Shown: positions 8,097 to 17,182, numbered from the stretch's first letter. The stretch: 64,000 nt of DNA from Franzmannia pantelleriensis (GCF_900102875.1 NZ_FNGH01000002.1:419538-483537), one strand, 5' to 3'. The notes: generated from the sequence alone by a model not told the origin. Program-made: numbers and translations.

Positions 8097-9407
8097 CTAG
8101 CGCTCGCCATTCTGACTATTGCCGCGCTCGCGGATCGCCTCGGCGATGCGTTCGATGCCTTGGCGGTAGGCCGCCCTGCGGTAGGAGATCTGCTCCGCTT
8201 CGGCGCGGTCGAGCACCGTGGCCGCTTCGCGTTCCAGTACTGCATCAAGGCGCTGGTTGATAGTCTCCTCCCTCCAGCGATCGCCGCTGCGATTCTGCAC
8301 CCACTCGTAGTAGCTGACGATCACCCCGCCGGTGTTGGCAAGCACGTCTGGCAGCACCGGCACGCCGCGTGCCTCGAGAGCCTCGTCGGCGGCTGAGGTC
8401 AGCGGGCCATTGGCGATCTCGAGGATTAGGCCGGCACGCACGTCGTCGACGTTGTCCTCGTGGATCTGATTCTCCAGCGCCGCCAGGGCCAGCACGTCGA
8501 CGTCGAGGGCCAGCAGTTCGTCCTGCTCAATCGCTTCGACCCCGTCGGCGTGGCACACCGAGTCATCGCAGTAGACCATGCCCTTGAGCTGCTGATTGCG
8601 GGTCTTCTCCTCCTTGATGGGGTCGGGCTCCAGGCCCTCCGCGGCGTAGATGGCGCCACCGGAGTCCGACACCGCGACGATCCTGTAGCCCTCGGCATGG
8701 GCCAGGCTGGCGAAATGGTAGGCGGCGTTGCCGAAGCCTTGTATTGCCACCGTGGTGTCCTGCGGCTTGCGCCCCTGACGTTCGGCCCAGATGTCCAACA
8801 CCTTGAGGGCGCCACGGCCGGTGGCCGCCACCCGACCAAAGGAGCCCCCCAGGGTCAGCGGCTTGCCGGTGACGGCCGCCGGGGTCTGGCCGCGCACCAA
8901 GTGATCGTACTCATCCGACATCCAGCCCATCACCGTGGCGTTGGTGTTGACGTCGGGGGCAGGGATGTCGCGATTGGGGCCCATCACATCGGCAATACCG
9001 CGAATATAGCCGCGCGCCAGCCGCTCGAGTTCCAGCCGCGAGAGCTGCTTGGGGTCGACCTGCACGCCGCCCTTGCCGCCGCCGAAGGGCAGGTTGACGA
9101 CCGCGCACTTCACCGCCATCCAGAAGCTCAGGGTGGTGACCTCGAGCTGGTCGACGGCGGGGTGAAAGCGAATGCCCCCTTTGGCAGGCCCCAGGCTGGT
9201 GTCGTACTGCACCCGCCAGCCGGGAAACACCTTGAGGCTGCCATCGTCCATGCGTACCGGTACGCTGACCTGCAGCGACAGCGCCGGCTGCATCAGGCGC
9301 TCGCGGGCGTCCCGCGCAATCTCCAGCGCCTCGAACACTTCCTCGAGGCGCGAGCGAGCATCGTCGAACAGATGGGTGTGATCCTGCTGGGGTGCGTCTT
9401 GGCTCAT
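8097..9407 (-). CDS. Glu/Leu/Phe/Val-family amino acid dehydrogenase (probably glutamate dehydrogenase)
   Basis: A 436-residue enzyme of the ELFV dehydrogenase family, catalysing reversible NAD(P)-dependent oxidative deamination. The catalytic segment PFGGGKGGVQVDP (about residues 104-116) contains the active lysine, and the dinucleotide-binding stretch VAIQGFGNAAYHFA lies near residue 215. Length and the ANTGGVIVSYYEWVQN motif fit NAD-type glutamate dehydrogenases. The start at 9407 is supported by GGAGG 6 bases upstream; an in-frame ATG 27 bases earlier is not. It converges on the amidase gene, which links both to nitrogen assimilation. Confidence 0.88.
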   Translation of the reverse strand: MSQDAPQQDHTHLFDDARSRLEEVFEALEIARDARERLMQPALSLQVSVPVRMDDGSLKVFPGWRVQYDTSLGPAKGGIRFHPAVDQLEVTTLSFWMAVKCAVVNLPFGGGKGGVQVDPKQLSRLELERLARGYIRGIADVMGPNRDIPAPDVNTNATVMGWMSDEYDHLVRGQTPAAVTGKPLTLGGSFGRVAATGRGALKVLDIWAERQGRKPQDTTVAIQGFGNAAYHFASLAHAEGYRIVAVSDSGGAIYAAEGLEPDPIKEEKTRNQQLKGMVYCDDSVCHADGVEAIEQDELLALDVDVLALAALENQIHEDNVDDVRAGLILEIANGPLTSAADEALEARGVPVLPDVLANTGGVIVSYYEWVQNRSGDRWREETINQRLDAVLEREAATVLDRAEAEQISYRRAAYRQGIERIAEAIRERGNSQNGER

Positions 9408-9536
9408 GACATCCTCCTTAATGGCAGTGAGCAAGTGGCGGAGCCAACAGCCTAGCAGGCGCTGGCTCGACTAGGATATAACCTGTGCTTCGGCCACACT
9501 GGCTTGGCAAGCATGGATGCGAGCCAAGGAGGACCG

Positions 9537-10856
9537 ATGAGACCCATCACTCGCCGTGGGCTGCTATGGGGCAGCCTGTATCTGCTATTGGCGCTGCTGC
9601 CGCTAGGTATTGCGCTGCTCTCCGTCCCCGAAGAACCCCGTGGCCTGCTCGGCGCCATTGGTGTGATGTTCGGCCTATTGGCGTTAGGTGTGTTCGGCAT
9701 GCAGGTCGTCATTTCCGGGCGCCATCGCTGGTTTGCCGAGAGTATCGGCTTCGACAACATCCTGCAGTTTCACCGCCAGACCGGGCTGGTGGCGCTGTGG
9801 CTGGTACTGCTGCACCCGCTGCTGATATTCGCCGCCGATCCTGGCTACCTCGAATTTCTCGACCCCCGCGAGGACACCCTGCGTGCCCTGGCGCTGATCG
9901 GCCTGCTGGGGGCCAGCGTGGTGCTGATCGTCAGCTCGCTGTGGCGGGTCCAGCTGGGGCTCTCCTATGAGTGGTGGCGGCTGCTGCACGGCGGTCTGGC
10001 GCTGTTCGTGGTGATGGGCGGGCTGGGCCATGCGCTGATGGCCGGCCACTACACTGCCGGCTGGCTTACCGCTGGGCTGCTCATCGCCGCGCTGCTGGTG
10101 CCGGTGTATCTGCTGGCCGATACCCGGCTGCTGCGCCTCTGGCGTTTGCGCAAGCAACCCTGGCAGGTGGTCGATAACCAGCCGGCGCTAGGCGATGCCA
10201 CCACCCTGACCCTGGAAGCGGTTGGGGAGCATCGCCTTAACTTCAACGCCGGGCAGTTCTTCTGGATCACCCTCGGCGACTCGCCGTTCTCGCTGCAGCA
10301 GCATCCGTTCTCGTTGGTATCGAGCGCCTGCCGGCCGGGGCGGATCTCCTTCACCGCCAAGGATCTCGGCGACTTTACCGCCACTCTGCCGGAGATAACG
10401 CCGGGCACCCGCGCCTTTATCGAAGGACCCTACGGCGCCTTCATTCCCGATGTGCGTAGCGCTTCCGGCGCCGTATTGATGGCCGGTGGCATCGGCGTCA
10501 CGCCGATCATGAGCATCCTGCGCACCTTTCGCGACCAGGGCGTGACCTTGCCGCTGTGGCTGATCTACGCCAACCCCAGCTGGGACGAAGTGACGTATCG
10601 CGACGAGCTCGCCGAACTCGAAGCCGAGCTGCCGCTCAAGGTAATCCACGTGCTCAGCGACCCCCCCGCGGGCTGGCAGGGCGAGACCGGCTATATCGAC
10701 AAGGCACTGCTGGAGCGCTGTCTGCCCGAGGACGACGACCAGCGCGAGTATTTTATCTGTGGGCCTGAGCCGATGATGAATGCTGCAGAGGGTGGCTTGA
10801 TCGAGCTTGGGGTGCCCGTCACACGCATCATTTCTGATCGCTTTGCCATTGTTTAA
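9537..10856 (+). CDS. Ferric-reductase-like membrane flavoprotein (FAD/NAD-binding)
   Basis: A 439-residue protein with about six N-terminal membrane spans of the ferric-reductase-like domain, whose histidines (FHRQTGLVALWLVLLHP, WRLLHGGLAL) can bind haem. A C-terminal ferredoxin-reductase module follows: FAD motif QQHPFSLVSSA near residue 260, NAD motif MAGGIGVTPIMSIL near 314 and the terminal CGPEPMM. It probably carries electrons from NAD(P)H across the inner membrane. The ATG at 9537 follows AAGGAGG closely; a start 33 bases upstream is less supported. Confidence 0.87.
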   Translation: MRPITRRGLLWGSLYLLLALLPLGIALLSVPEEPRGLLGAIGVMFGLLALGVFGMQVVISGRHRWFAESIGFDNILQFHRQTGLVALWLVLLHPLLIFAADPGYLEFLDPREDTLRALALIGLLGASVVLIVSSLWRVQLGLSYEWWRLLHGGLALFVVMGGLGHALMAGHYTAGWLTAGLLIAALLVPVYLLADTRLLRLWRLRKQPWQVVDNQPALGDATTLTLEAVGEHRLNFNAGQFFWITLGDSPFSLQQHPFSLVSSACRPGRISFTAKDLGDFTATLPEITPGTRAFIEGPYGAFIPDVRSASGAVLMAGGIGVTPIMSILRTFRDQGVTLPLWLIYANPSWDEVTYRDELAELEAELPLKVIHVLSDPPAGWQGETGYIDKALLERCLPEDDDQREYFICGPEPMMNAAEGGLIELGVPVTRIISDRFAIV

Positions 10857-10867
10857 GAGGGACATCC

Positions 10868-10960
10868 ATGCTGCATCAATACGTGCGCCACGCGGGAAAC
10901 TTGGCCGGCAGCATATTAGTCGCGGTGGCCATTGCCGCCGCCGTGATAGTGACTCGCTAG
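10868..10960 (+). CDS. Small single-span membrane protein (30 aa)
   Basis: A 30-codon frame, MLHQYVRHAGNL followed by a 17-residue hydrophobic stretch (AGSILVAVAIAAAVIVT) and a terminal Arg. GAGGG lies 6-7 bases before the ATG and the gene begins 11 bases after the flavoprotein stop codon. The shape (short polar head, one membrane helix, ribosome-binding site, operon position) suggests a small subunit or partner of the upstream membrane oxidoreductase. No family was recognised. The short length leaves a real chance that it is accidental. Confidence 0.5.
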   Translation: MLHQYVRHAGNLAGSILVAVAIAAAVIVTR

Positions 10961-10969
10961 CCGAAACGG

Positions 10970-11641
10970 TCAGTCGCCGTAGAAGCGGGTGAAGCGTTCA
11001 GGCATCTCACGCACGGGCACGAAGCCGTTTTCCGGCGCGTCCGGGTCGGCGTGACCCATTGCCAGCGCACACAGCACCAGTTCGCTGTCGTCCAGCGTCA
11101 ACTGCTCGCGGACCACTCGGTGGTAGGGCGCGATAGCGGCCTGGGCACAGCTGTGCAGGCCCTGGCCGCGGGCGGCCAGCATCAGGCTCTGCAGGAACAT
11201 GCCGCAGTCCATGAAGCTGCCGGTGTCCAGGCGCCGGTCGAGGGTCAGGATCATCGCCACTGGGGCATCGAAGAAGGTGTAGTTGCGCCGCGCCTGGGCC
11301 CGACGCTTGTCGTGCTCGTCGCGGTGGATGCCCAGCGTCTCATAAAGCCCATAGCCGCAGCGCCGGCGCCGGCCGATATAGGGCTCGAACCACTCGCGAG
11401 GGTAGTAGACGTACTCGGCCCGATGCTGCTCCGGCTCGTTGTCGAAGGCATCCTGTAGTGCGCGACTCAGCGCCGCCAGCGGCGCGCCGCTCACCACATG
11501 CACCTGCCACGGCTGGATATTGCTGCCGCTGGGGGCCTGGCTGGCCACGCGCAGCAGATGCGCCAGTGTTTCCCTTGGTACCGGCGTGGGTAGGAAACGA
11601 CGTACCGAGCGTCGCGACAGGATGGCATTGTCAACATGCAT
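10970..11641 (-). CDS. Nitroreductase-family flavoprotein
   Basis: A 223-residue FMN-dependent NAD(P)H oxidoreductase of the nitroreductase fold. Visible landmarks are RRSVRRF (about residues 10-16), the FMN-phosphate-binding region ASQAPSGSNIQPWQVHVV (33-50) and the C-terminal LVLCALAMGHADPDAPEN. Such enzymes reduce nitroaromatics, quinones or other electrophiles; the true substrate is open. The start at 11641 follows GAGG by 8 bases; the longer frame from 11728 adds an unconserved leader. It is divergent from the gene at 11718. Confidence 0.9.
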   Translation of the reverse strand: MHVDNAILSRRSVRRFLPTPVPRETLAHLLRVASQAPSGSNIQPWQVHVVSGAPLAALSRALQDAFDNEPEQHRAEYVYYPREWFEPYIGRRRRCGYGLYETLGIHRDEHDKRRAQARRNYTFFDAPVAMILTLDRRLDTGSFMDCGMFLQSLMLAARGQGLHSCAQAAIAPYHRVVREQLTLDDSELVLCALAMGHADPDAPENGFVPVREMPERFTRFYGD

Positions 11642-11717
11642 GAAAGGCACCTCGAGCGCGATGAGTGGCCTATCATGGTGCCGTGTTCCACCCACTTTTA
11701 CGATGCTGAGAGCACCT

Positions 11718-12050
11718 ATGGCCCGCACCGAACACCCCGAGACGCCGGATGGTCGCTACTTTGTTGCCAAGGACAAACTATGGCGAAAGACCGATCCGCG
11801 CTTGGACGACGCCACACGGCAGGCGCGCGTCAAGGCGCTGATGCAGGCCCGCCGTGCCGTCAAGCACGCCAAGCAGGCCGAGGACGACGACGCCCTGCGC
11901 GAAGCCCGCCAGGCAGTGGATACGGCCAAGATCGCCCTCGGCGAGCGCGGCCCGGTGTGGTGGGATGACGACGCGCCTGACGAGACCGGCAAGCATCCGC
12001 GCAACAGCTCGTATGCCGAGTGGTGGCGTGGTCAAGAGGTGGGTGAGTGA
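11718..12050 (+). CDS. Conserved small charged protein of unknown function
   Basis: A 110-residue soluble protein beginning MARTEHPETPDGRYFVAKDKLWRKTDPRLDD. It has a long charged helix in the middle (RQARVKALMQARRAVKHAKQAEDDDALREARQAVDTAKIALG) and a tail ending in SSYAEWWRGQEVGE. The N-terminal TPDGRY...LWR pattern occurs in many proteobacterial hypothetical proteins, but no function is known to me. An ATG 15 bases upstream (11703) is an alternative start. A possible promoter -10 element TATCAT lies at 11671. Confidence 0.75.
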   Translation: MARTEHPETPDGRYFVAKDKLWRKTDPRLDDATRQARVKALMQARRAVKHAKQAEDDDALREARQAVDTAKIALGERGPVWWDDDAPDETGKHPRNSSYAEWWRGQEVGE

Positions 12051-12140
12051 GCGGGCGAGGTGTAATGGCGTGATCCTGGCTTTCCACGCCACTGTCATGC
12101 GATTGCCATTGATCTGCCGCACTCTCTGAAGCTTTCATCG

Positions 12141-13970
12141 ATGACGAGTGCGGTCATGACACTGAGCGAGCACCATCTACTGGAAATGATCATCGCAGAT
12201 GAACAGCTGACGCCTTATTTCCAACCTATCGTAGACATGGGGCAACGCATCATTCATGGCTATGAGGCGCTGATTCGTGGCCCTCAGCACTCTCCACTGC
12301 ACTCCCCTAAACGGCTCTTCGAGACCGCGATGCAGGCCGGCAGCCTGGTAGAGCTGGATTTGCTCTGCCGACGCCTGGCCATACAGCGTTTCGTTGCACT
12401 GAGGCTCGAGGGCAAGCTGTTCCTGAACGTTATGCCCACGACGCTACTGGAACGTGATTTTCGCGAGGGGCTGACGCTGGCCATTCTCGACCGGGCCGGG
12501 TTGTCGCCGGAGCGGGTGGTGATCGAGCTTACTGAGCACTTGCCTATCGTCGACTACCAGGCGATGCGCCACGCTATGGCTCACTATCGGGAAATGGGTT
12601 TTCTGGTCGCCCTGGATGATCTGGGAGCGGGGCACTCCAGCCTGCGTCACTGGGCCGAGCTGCGCCCCGACATGGTCAAGCTGGATCGCCATTTCGTCAG
12701 CGGTATCGACATCTCCCAGGACAAACGCGAGTTCCTGCGCTCACTGTTGGATGTGGCCCGCAACCTTGGTTGTCAATTGATCGTCGAGGGTATCGAAACC
12801 GCTGAGGAGCATCGCTGCCTATGGGAGCTGGATCGCAGCCTGGCACTGCTGCAAGGATACTATTTTGCGAGGCCCAGCGCCGAGCCGCCACGCCAAGTAT
12901 CCCATCTACTACCTAACCACGGCTTGTCACTGCAAACGCCACGTCGCAGTGCCAGTGCCATCATCAAAGCGGTAGCGCCGGTGTCGCCGGAGTTACCGGT
13001 CTTGGCACTCGCCGAGCGCTTCCGGGCACAACCGACGTTGCGCTGCGTGCCGGTGGTGGAGGCAGGCATGCCGGTAGCGGTGGTGCGCCGCCACGAGTTC
13101 CTAACACTGTTCACCAACCCCTATAGCCATGCGCTGCATGCGCGTAGTCGCGTCGCCAAGATTGCCGACCGCCAGCTGCTCTGCGTCCCCGAGGGAACGC
13201 CACTGGAAGCGCTGAGCCAGCGCATCACCGATGCTCGTGGCCTGCAGCAGGAGGACTTCGTGTTCGTCGATGTAGAGGGGGGCTATCTGGGCATGGGGAA
13301 TATCGTCGACCTGCTCAGAGAAATCACCTCCATCCAGGTACGTCAGGCGCGTAACGCCAATCCGCTTACCGGACTTCCGGGGAATATCCTGATCCAGGAG
13401 ACCCTGACCGAGCGGCTGCGACAAGGGCGTTCGCTGGTGGCGGTGTTTGCCGATCTGGACAACTTCAAGGCCTACAATGATAGCTATGGCTACGCTGAGG
13501 GCGATCGCATGATCCTGGCACTGTCGCGACTACTACTGTCACGCCTGAGCGACGCCGATGACTTTCTCGGCCATGTCGGCGGCGACGATTTCATGCTGCT
13601 GCTGAGTGGCGAGGATTGGCGCGCAACGTGCGAGAAGATCCTAACCGATTTTGCAGTCTTGGTGCCCGAGTTCTATCGTCCTGAGCATCGTGCCGCCGGT
13701 GGCTTGTTAGGCGAGAATCGCCAGGGACAGACGGTCTTTCATCCACTCGTCAGCCTCTCACTGGCCGCCCGGCCAGTGGCGGCAGGAGAAGTGGTGGCGC
13801 CGCCGCAATTGTCTGCCGAGCTCTCGGAGCTCAAGGCCCAGGCCAAACGTCGCCCAGGCAATACCCTGTTCATCGATCGCCGCCATTCAGGCGGGGCTGC
13901 TGAACTGCCTTCATCCGAAGCGCCCAAGTCTGTCGACTCGGTGAGTTCTCACTCGAGCACTGATTGCTAA
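12141..13970 (+). CDS. EAL-CBS-GGDEF signalling protein with degenerate GGDDF motif
   Basis: A 609-residue cytoplasmic protein without membrane spans. The EAL domain (about residues 10-255) keeps YEALIRG, LFLNVMP, VIELTEH, LDDLGAGHSSL, MVKLDRHFV and EGIETAEE, so phosphodiesterase activity on c-di-GMP is likely. A CBS-like pair follows (about 275-395), then a GGDEF domain (about 405-575) whose signature reads GGDDF near residue 479 and may be catalytically weak or only a GTP sensor. It sits alone between small genes. ATGs at 12141 and 12156 are both possible starts. Confidence 0.88.
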   Translation: MTSAVMTLSEHHLLEMIIADEQLTPYFQPIVDMGQRIIHGYEALIRGPQHSPLHSPKRLFETAMQAGSLVELDLLCRRLAIQRFVALRLEGKLFLNVMPTTLLERDFREGLTLAILDRAGLSPERVVIELTEHLPIVDYQAMRHAMAHYREMGFLVALDDLGAGHSSLRHWAELRPDMVKLDRHFVSGIDISQDKREFLRSLLDVARNLGCQLIVEGIETAEEHRCLWELDRSLALLQGYYFARPSAEPPRQVSHLLPNHGLSLQTPRRSASAIIKAVAPVSPELPVLALAERFRAQPTLRCVPVVEAGMPVAVVRRHEFLTLFTNPYSHALHARSRVAKIADRQLLCVPEGTPLEALSQRITDARGLQQEDFVFVDVEGGYLGMGNIVDLLREITSIQVRQARNANPLTGLPGNILIQETLTERLRQGRSLVAVFADLDNFKAYNDSYGYAEGDRMILALSRLLLSRLSDADDFLGHVGGDDFMLLLSGEDWRATCEKILTDFAVLVPEFYRPEHRAAGGLLGENRQGQTVFHPLVSLSLAARPVAAGEVVAPPQLSAELSELKAQAKRRPGNTLFIDRRHSGGAAELPSSEAPKSVDSVSSHSSTDC

Positions 13971-13993
13971 CAGCAACTCAGAGGGATGAGCTC

Positions 13994-14041
13994 ATGCGAA
14001 AAGTGATCGTTGGTGCCATGCTGTCGCTCGATGACGTGCAG
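13994..14041 (+). pseudogene. 5' remnant of a dihydrofolate-reductase-like (RibD C-terminal) gene
   Basis: The frame from the ATG at 13994 reads MRKVIVGAMLSLDD. This is very close to the usual first residues of small DHFR/RibD-type reductases (MRK-V-GA--SLDGVMQ). After about 16 codons the similarity stops and the frame runs into the SDR gene. A GAGGG site precedes the ATG. I read it as the leftover beginning of a deleted gene; chance resemblance of 14 residues is less likely but possible. Confidence 0.55.
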
Positions 14042-14108
14042 ATCCCCTTGCTTCCCCATCCGCTTGCCTCCAGGCTTGGTTTGAACCCTAACCATGTCAG
14101 GAGGCGAG

Positions 14109-14774
14109 ATGACGTCCACGGTATTGATCACCGGCGCCAATCGCGGCGTCGGTCTGGCGCTGGCGCAGCACTATCATCGCGAGGGCTGGCAGGTGATTGG
14201 GGTGTGCCGGTCGGCGTCGGCTGAGCTCGCCGAGGTCGCCGAACGGGTCATCGAAGGGATCGATGTAACCACTGATGCCGATGTGGCGGGCTTGGCAGAG
14301 GCGCTTCATGGCACACGGCTCGACCTACTGATCAACAACGCCGGCCTGCTGCGCGACGAGCAGCTCGGCAAGATCGACTTCGACTCGATCCGCGAGCAGA
14401 TGGAGATCAACGCCTATGCGCCGCTGCGCGTCACCGAGGCGCTGCTGACGTGCCTGGGGGAGGGCAGCAAGGTGGCCAATATCACCAGTCGCATGGGCTC
14501 CATCGCCGACAACGACTCCGGCGGTCGCTACGGTTACCGTGCCTCAAAGGCGGCACTCAATGCCTTCGGCAAGTCGCTGGCGGTGGATCTCGCCCCCCGC
14601 GGTATCGCCGTGGCCCAGCTTCATCCCGGCTATGTGCAAACGCGCATGGTCAATTTCGGCGGGCTGATCTCGCCGGATGAGGCGGCGGCCGGTATCGCTG
14701 CGCGGATCGAAGCGCTCTCACTGGCAACCAGCGGTGGCTTCTGGCATAGCAACGGTGAGCCGCTGCCTTGGTAG
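14109..14774 (+). CDS. Short-chain dehydrogenase/reductase
   Basis: A 221-residue NAD(P)-dependent oxidoreductase of the classical SDR fold. The cofactor motif TGANRGVG is at residues 7-14, NNAG near 75, the serine in NITSRMGS and the catalytic YxxxK in YGYRASKAALN near 142-152. AGGAGG precedes the ATG at 14109 by 4-5 bases. It overlaps the next gene (MFS) by 7 bases, so the two may act together. The substrate is not evident; family members of this length reduce small carbonyls. Confidence 0.9.
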   Translation: MTSTVLITGANRGVGLALAQHYHREGWQVIGVCRSASAELAEVAERVIEGIDVTTDADVAGLAEALHGTRLDLLINNAGLLRDEQLGKIDFDSIREQMEINAYAPLRVTEALLTCLGEGSKVANITSRMGSIADNDSGGRYGYRASKAALNAFGKSLAVDLAPRGIAVAQLHPGYVQTRMVNFGGLISPDEAAAGIAARIEALSLATSGGFWHSNGEPLPW

Positions 14775-16000
14775 GCGCGGCGCCGAGCACCGACGCCGGA
14801 TGGGGGGAGGGCAAGACGGTACTGCTGGCCACCACCTGGGTACAGACGCTGTGCAGCGCGGCGATGCTGCTGGTGCCGACCCTGGCGCCGCAGATTGCCG
14901 CGGCCTTCGGCCTGCCAACCGGGTTGGTTGGCCTTCAGGTGAGCCTTCTTTATGGCGTGGCCATGCTGGTGTCGCTGCAGGCCGGTGTGGTGGCGCGGCG
15001 CCTGGGCGCCTGCCGGGCCAGTCAGCTGGCGATGCTGGTGATCACCTTGGGCTGTGCCGTGGCGCTGCTGCAGACACCGCTGTCGCTGTTCGCCACCACG
15101 CTGCTGCTGGGCGTGGCCTATGGCATGACCAATCCCGCAGCCGCACAGCTCCTGGCGCGCTACACGCCTGCCCCGCATCGCAACATGGTCTACTCCATCA
15201 AGCAGACCGGTGTGCCGCTGGGCGGCATCCTGGCGGGCATTGCCGCACCGCCGCTGACCCAGGCGTGGAGCTGGCATGTGAGCTTCCTATTGCTGGGCTG
15301 CATGAGCGTGCTGACCGCACTGTGGCTACAGTCTCGACAGCCGCGCTGGGACCGTCATGGTGAGGCTGCCACATCGGGCAAGGGCAACGGCAGCCTGGCG
15401 CTGCTGTATCGTCGTCGCTCGCTGCGCTGGATGGGCCTGGCCGGGTTCTGCTTGGCGGCCGCACAGTTATCGCTGATCAGTTTTGCGGTCGCCTTCATGG
15501 TCGAGGAGCTGACTATCACCCTGGTGATGGCCGGCATCGTGGTCTCGGTGATGCATGCCGCGGGGGTGGCAGGGCGCCTGGGATGGGGCTTCATGGCCGA
15601 TCGATTAGGCGCCAGCCTGCCGGTCTTGATCGGGCTCTCGATAGGCATTGCGGTGCTGTTCTCGCTGTTGGCGCTGACCGGCACGCATTTGCCCCAGTGG
15701 CTTGTGGTGGTGCTGCTGGTGCTGGCGGGGGCCACGGCGATCGGCTGGAACGGTGTCTATCTGGCCGAAGTGGCGCGCACGAGTGTCACCGCCGAGGTCA
15801 GCGAAGCCACTGCTGCGGTTCTGGTATTGACCTACATGGGCGTGCTGGCCGGCCCTGCCTGCGTTGCCCTGTTGGTATGGTTGTCCGGTAGCTACGCCAT
15901 TAGCCTGCTGCTGCCGGCGCTGGCTGCGGTGATGGCCGTGTTCTGCCTGCGGCGCTGTGGGCGCGTCCACCACCAGGAGCAGGCATCATGGCAGCAGTGA
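14768..16000 (+). CDS. MFS transporter
   Basis: A 410-residue major-facilitator protein with about 12 hydrophobic spans. It begins at a TTG (14768) that overlaps the stop of the SDR gene; there is no clear ATG before the first membrane span. Landmarks are GLPTGLVGLQVSLLYG near helix 2 and RMGWGFMAD-like AGRLGWGFMADRLGA between helices 8 and 9. Direction and substrate are unknown; coupling to the SDR gene suggests movement of its substrate or product. Start-codon choice is the weakest part of this call. Confidence 0.85.
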   Translation: MVGAAPSTDAGWGEGKTVLLATTWVQTLCSAAMLLVPTLAPQIAAAFGLPTGLVGLQVSLLYGVAMLVSLQAGVVARRLGACRASQLAMLVITLGCAVALLQTPLSLFATTLLLGVAYGMTNPAAAQLLARYTPAPHRNMVYSIKQTGVPLGGILAGIAAPPLTQAWSWHVSFLLLGCMSVLTALWLQSRQPRWDRHGEAATSGKGNGSLALLYRRRSLRWMGLAGFCLAAAQLSLISFAVAFMVEELTITLVMAGIVVSVMHAAGVAGRLGWGFMADRLGASLPVLIGLSIGIAVLFSLLALTGTHLPQWLVVVLLVLAGATAIGWNGVYLAEVARTSVTAEVSEATAAVLVLTYMGVLAGPACVALLVWLSGSYAISLLLPALAAVMAVFCLRRCGRVHHQEQASWQQ

Positions 16001-16124
16001 TGGTTGTGCATAGACTGACTAGATGGTCTATTACACGGTGCCTAACAATGATGCGGTGACAGGTGCACCGTCCAACCAATAACCAAGGCGCGCTATCGCT
16101 GGACGCGCCACACGGGAGATTTCG

Positions 16125-17093
16125 ATGCGCCACTTTTCACGCACACTTTTGGCCTCTGCTGCTGCGGTTGCCATGACCACTCTGGCTTTCCAGGCCCAGG
16201 CCGAGACCCGGGTCACCTACAAGTCGGCCTCGGCCGGTACTGCCTACTACCAGATGGGTGTCGAGCTGTCCGAGGCGATCCGTCGCGGCACCGACGATGA
16301 GATCGTGCTGACCCTGGAAGAGAGTCAGGGCTCGGTACAGAACGTCATGGAGGTGATGGCGCGCCAGGGCAACTATGTGTTCACTACGCCGCCGGGGCTG
16401 GTAGAGCAGGCATTGGCCGGTGAGGGGCCCTTTGCCGAGCGCCAGAGCCCGCGTTTCCAGGAGATCCGCGGGTTGTTTCCGATCCCCGCCATCACCATGC
16501 ACTTCGTGGCCGCCGGCGATGAAGGCGTGATTTCCATGCAGGACCTGGAAGGCAAGCATATTTTGATCGGCCGCGGCACCTTCGGCGCCCGGGAGGCGGA
16601 GCGTTACCTGGAGCTGTTCGATCTGCTGGACAGGGTCGAGGTGGCTGATGCTGCCATCGGCAGCGGGCCGGATGCGCTGCAGAACGGCCAAGTGGATGCC
16701 TTCGTTACCGCCAGCTCCTTCCCCACGCCCAACGTGATCGAGACCGCGGCGAGTATGTCGATCAGCCTGGTGTCGATGAGTGATGAGGAGATCGAGCAGA
16801 CCGGTTCGACCCGTCAGACCATTCCCGCCGGTACCTACTCCGGCGTCGATGCAGACGTCGAAACCACCTCGCTGCCGGTAATCGCCTACACCACCAGCAA
16901 CATGGATGACGAGACCGCCTACCAACTGACCAAGACCTTCTGGGAGCGTCGCGAGGCGATGGCAGAGGAGTCGGGCTGGTGGGGCAGCATCGAGCCGGAC
17001 ATGGTCGGCAACATTGCGGGAACCCTGCACCCAGGGGCGCTGCGCTATTATGATGAGGTCAATATCGAGGTCCCCGACGCGTTGCGCGAATAA
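16125..17093 (+). CDS. TAXI-family TRAP transporter solute-binding protein
   Basis: A 322-residue periplasmic protein with a signal peptide (MRHFSRTLLASAAAVAMTTLAFQAQA, cut before ETRV). The TAXI fold is recognised from VTYKSASAGTAYYQMGVELSEAI and the later KHILIGRGTFGARE. It captures an organic-acid or amino-acid-type ligand for the sodium-driven permease encoded 90 bases downstream. GGAGAT precedes the ATG. An inverted repeat TAGAC-N10-GTCTA (16011-16030) about 95 bases upstream could be a repressor site. Confidence 0.88.
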   Translation: MRHFSRTLLASAAAVAMTTLAFQAQAETRVTYKSASAGTAYYQMGVELSEAIRRGTDDEIVLTLEESQGSVQNVMEVMARQGNYVFTTPPGLVEQALAGEGPFAERQSPRFQEIRGLFPIPAITMHFVAAGDEGVISMQDLEGKHILIGRGTFGAREAERYLELFDLLDRVEVADAAIGSGPDALQNGQVDAFVTASSFPTPNVIETAASMSISLVSMSDEEIEQTGSTRQTIPAGTYSGVDADVETTSLPVIAYTTSNMDDETAYQLTKTFWERREAMAEESGWWGSIEPDMVGNIAGTLHPGALRYYDEVNIEVPDALRE

Positions 17094-17122
17094 ATGTTTG
17101 CTGCTGATTCCATCCTTCCATG

Positions 17123-17154
17123 CACCGCGGCTACCCCCAGGGGTGGCCGCGGTG
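17123..17154 (+). terminator. Intercistronic hairpin between TRAP binding-protein and permease genes
   Basis: CACCGCGGC-TACCCC (17123-17137) pairs with GGGGTG-GCCGCGGTG (17140-17154), a near-continuous 15-bp stem with a 2-base gap. There is no T-run. It probably protects the binding-protein mRNA or attenuates read-through to the permease. Confidence 0.6.
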
Positions 17155-17182
17155 GCGTTTACTGCCTGATCGAATTCCTGTG

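Noticed and set aside
16011..16030. TAGAC-N10-GTCTA inverted repeat before the TAXI gene as a repressor operator
   Set aside because: The arms are only 5 bases and no regulator gene is adjacent; this can occur by chance, so it is mentioned only in the gene entry.
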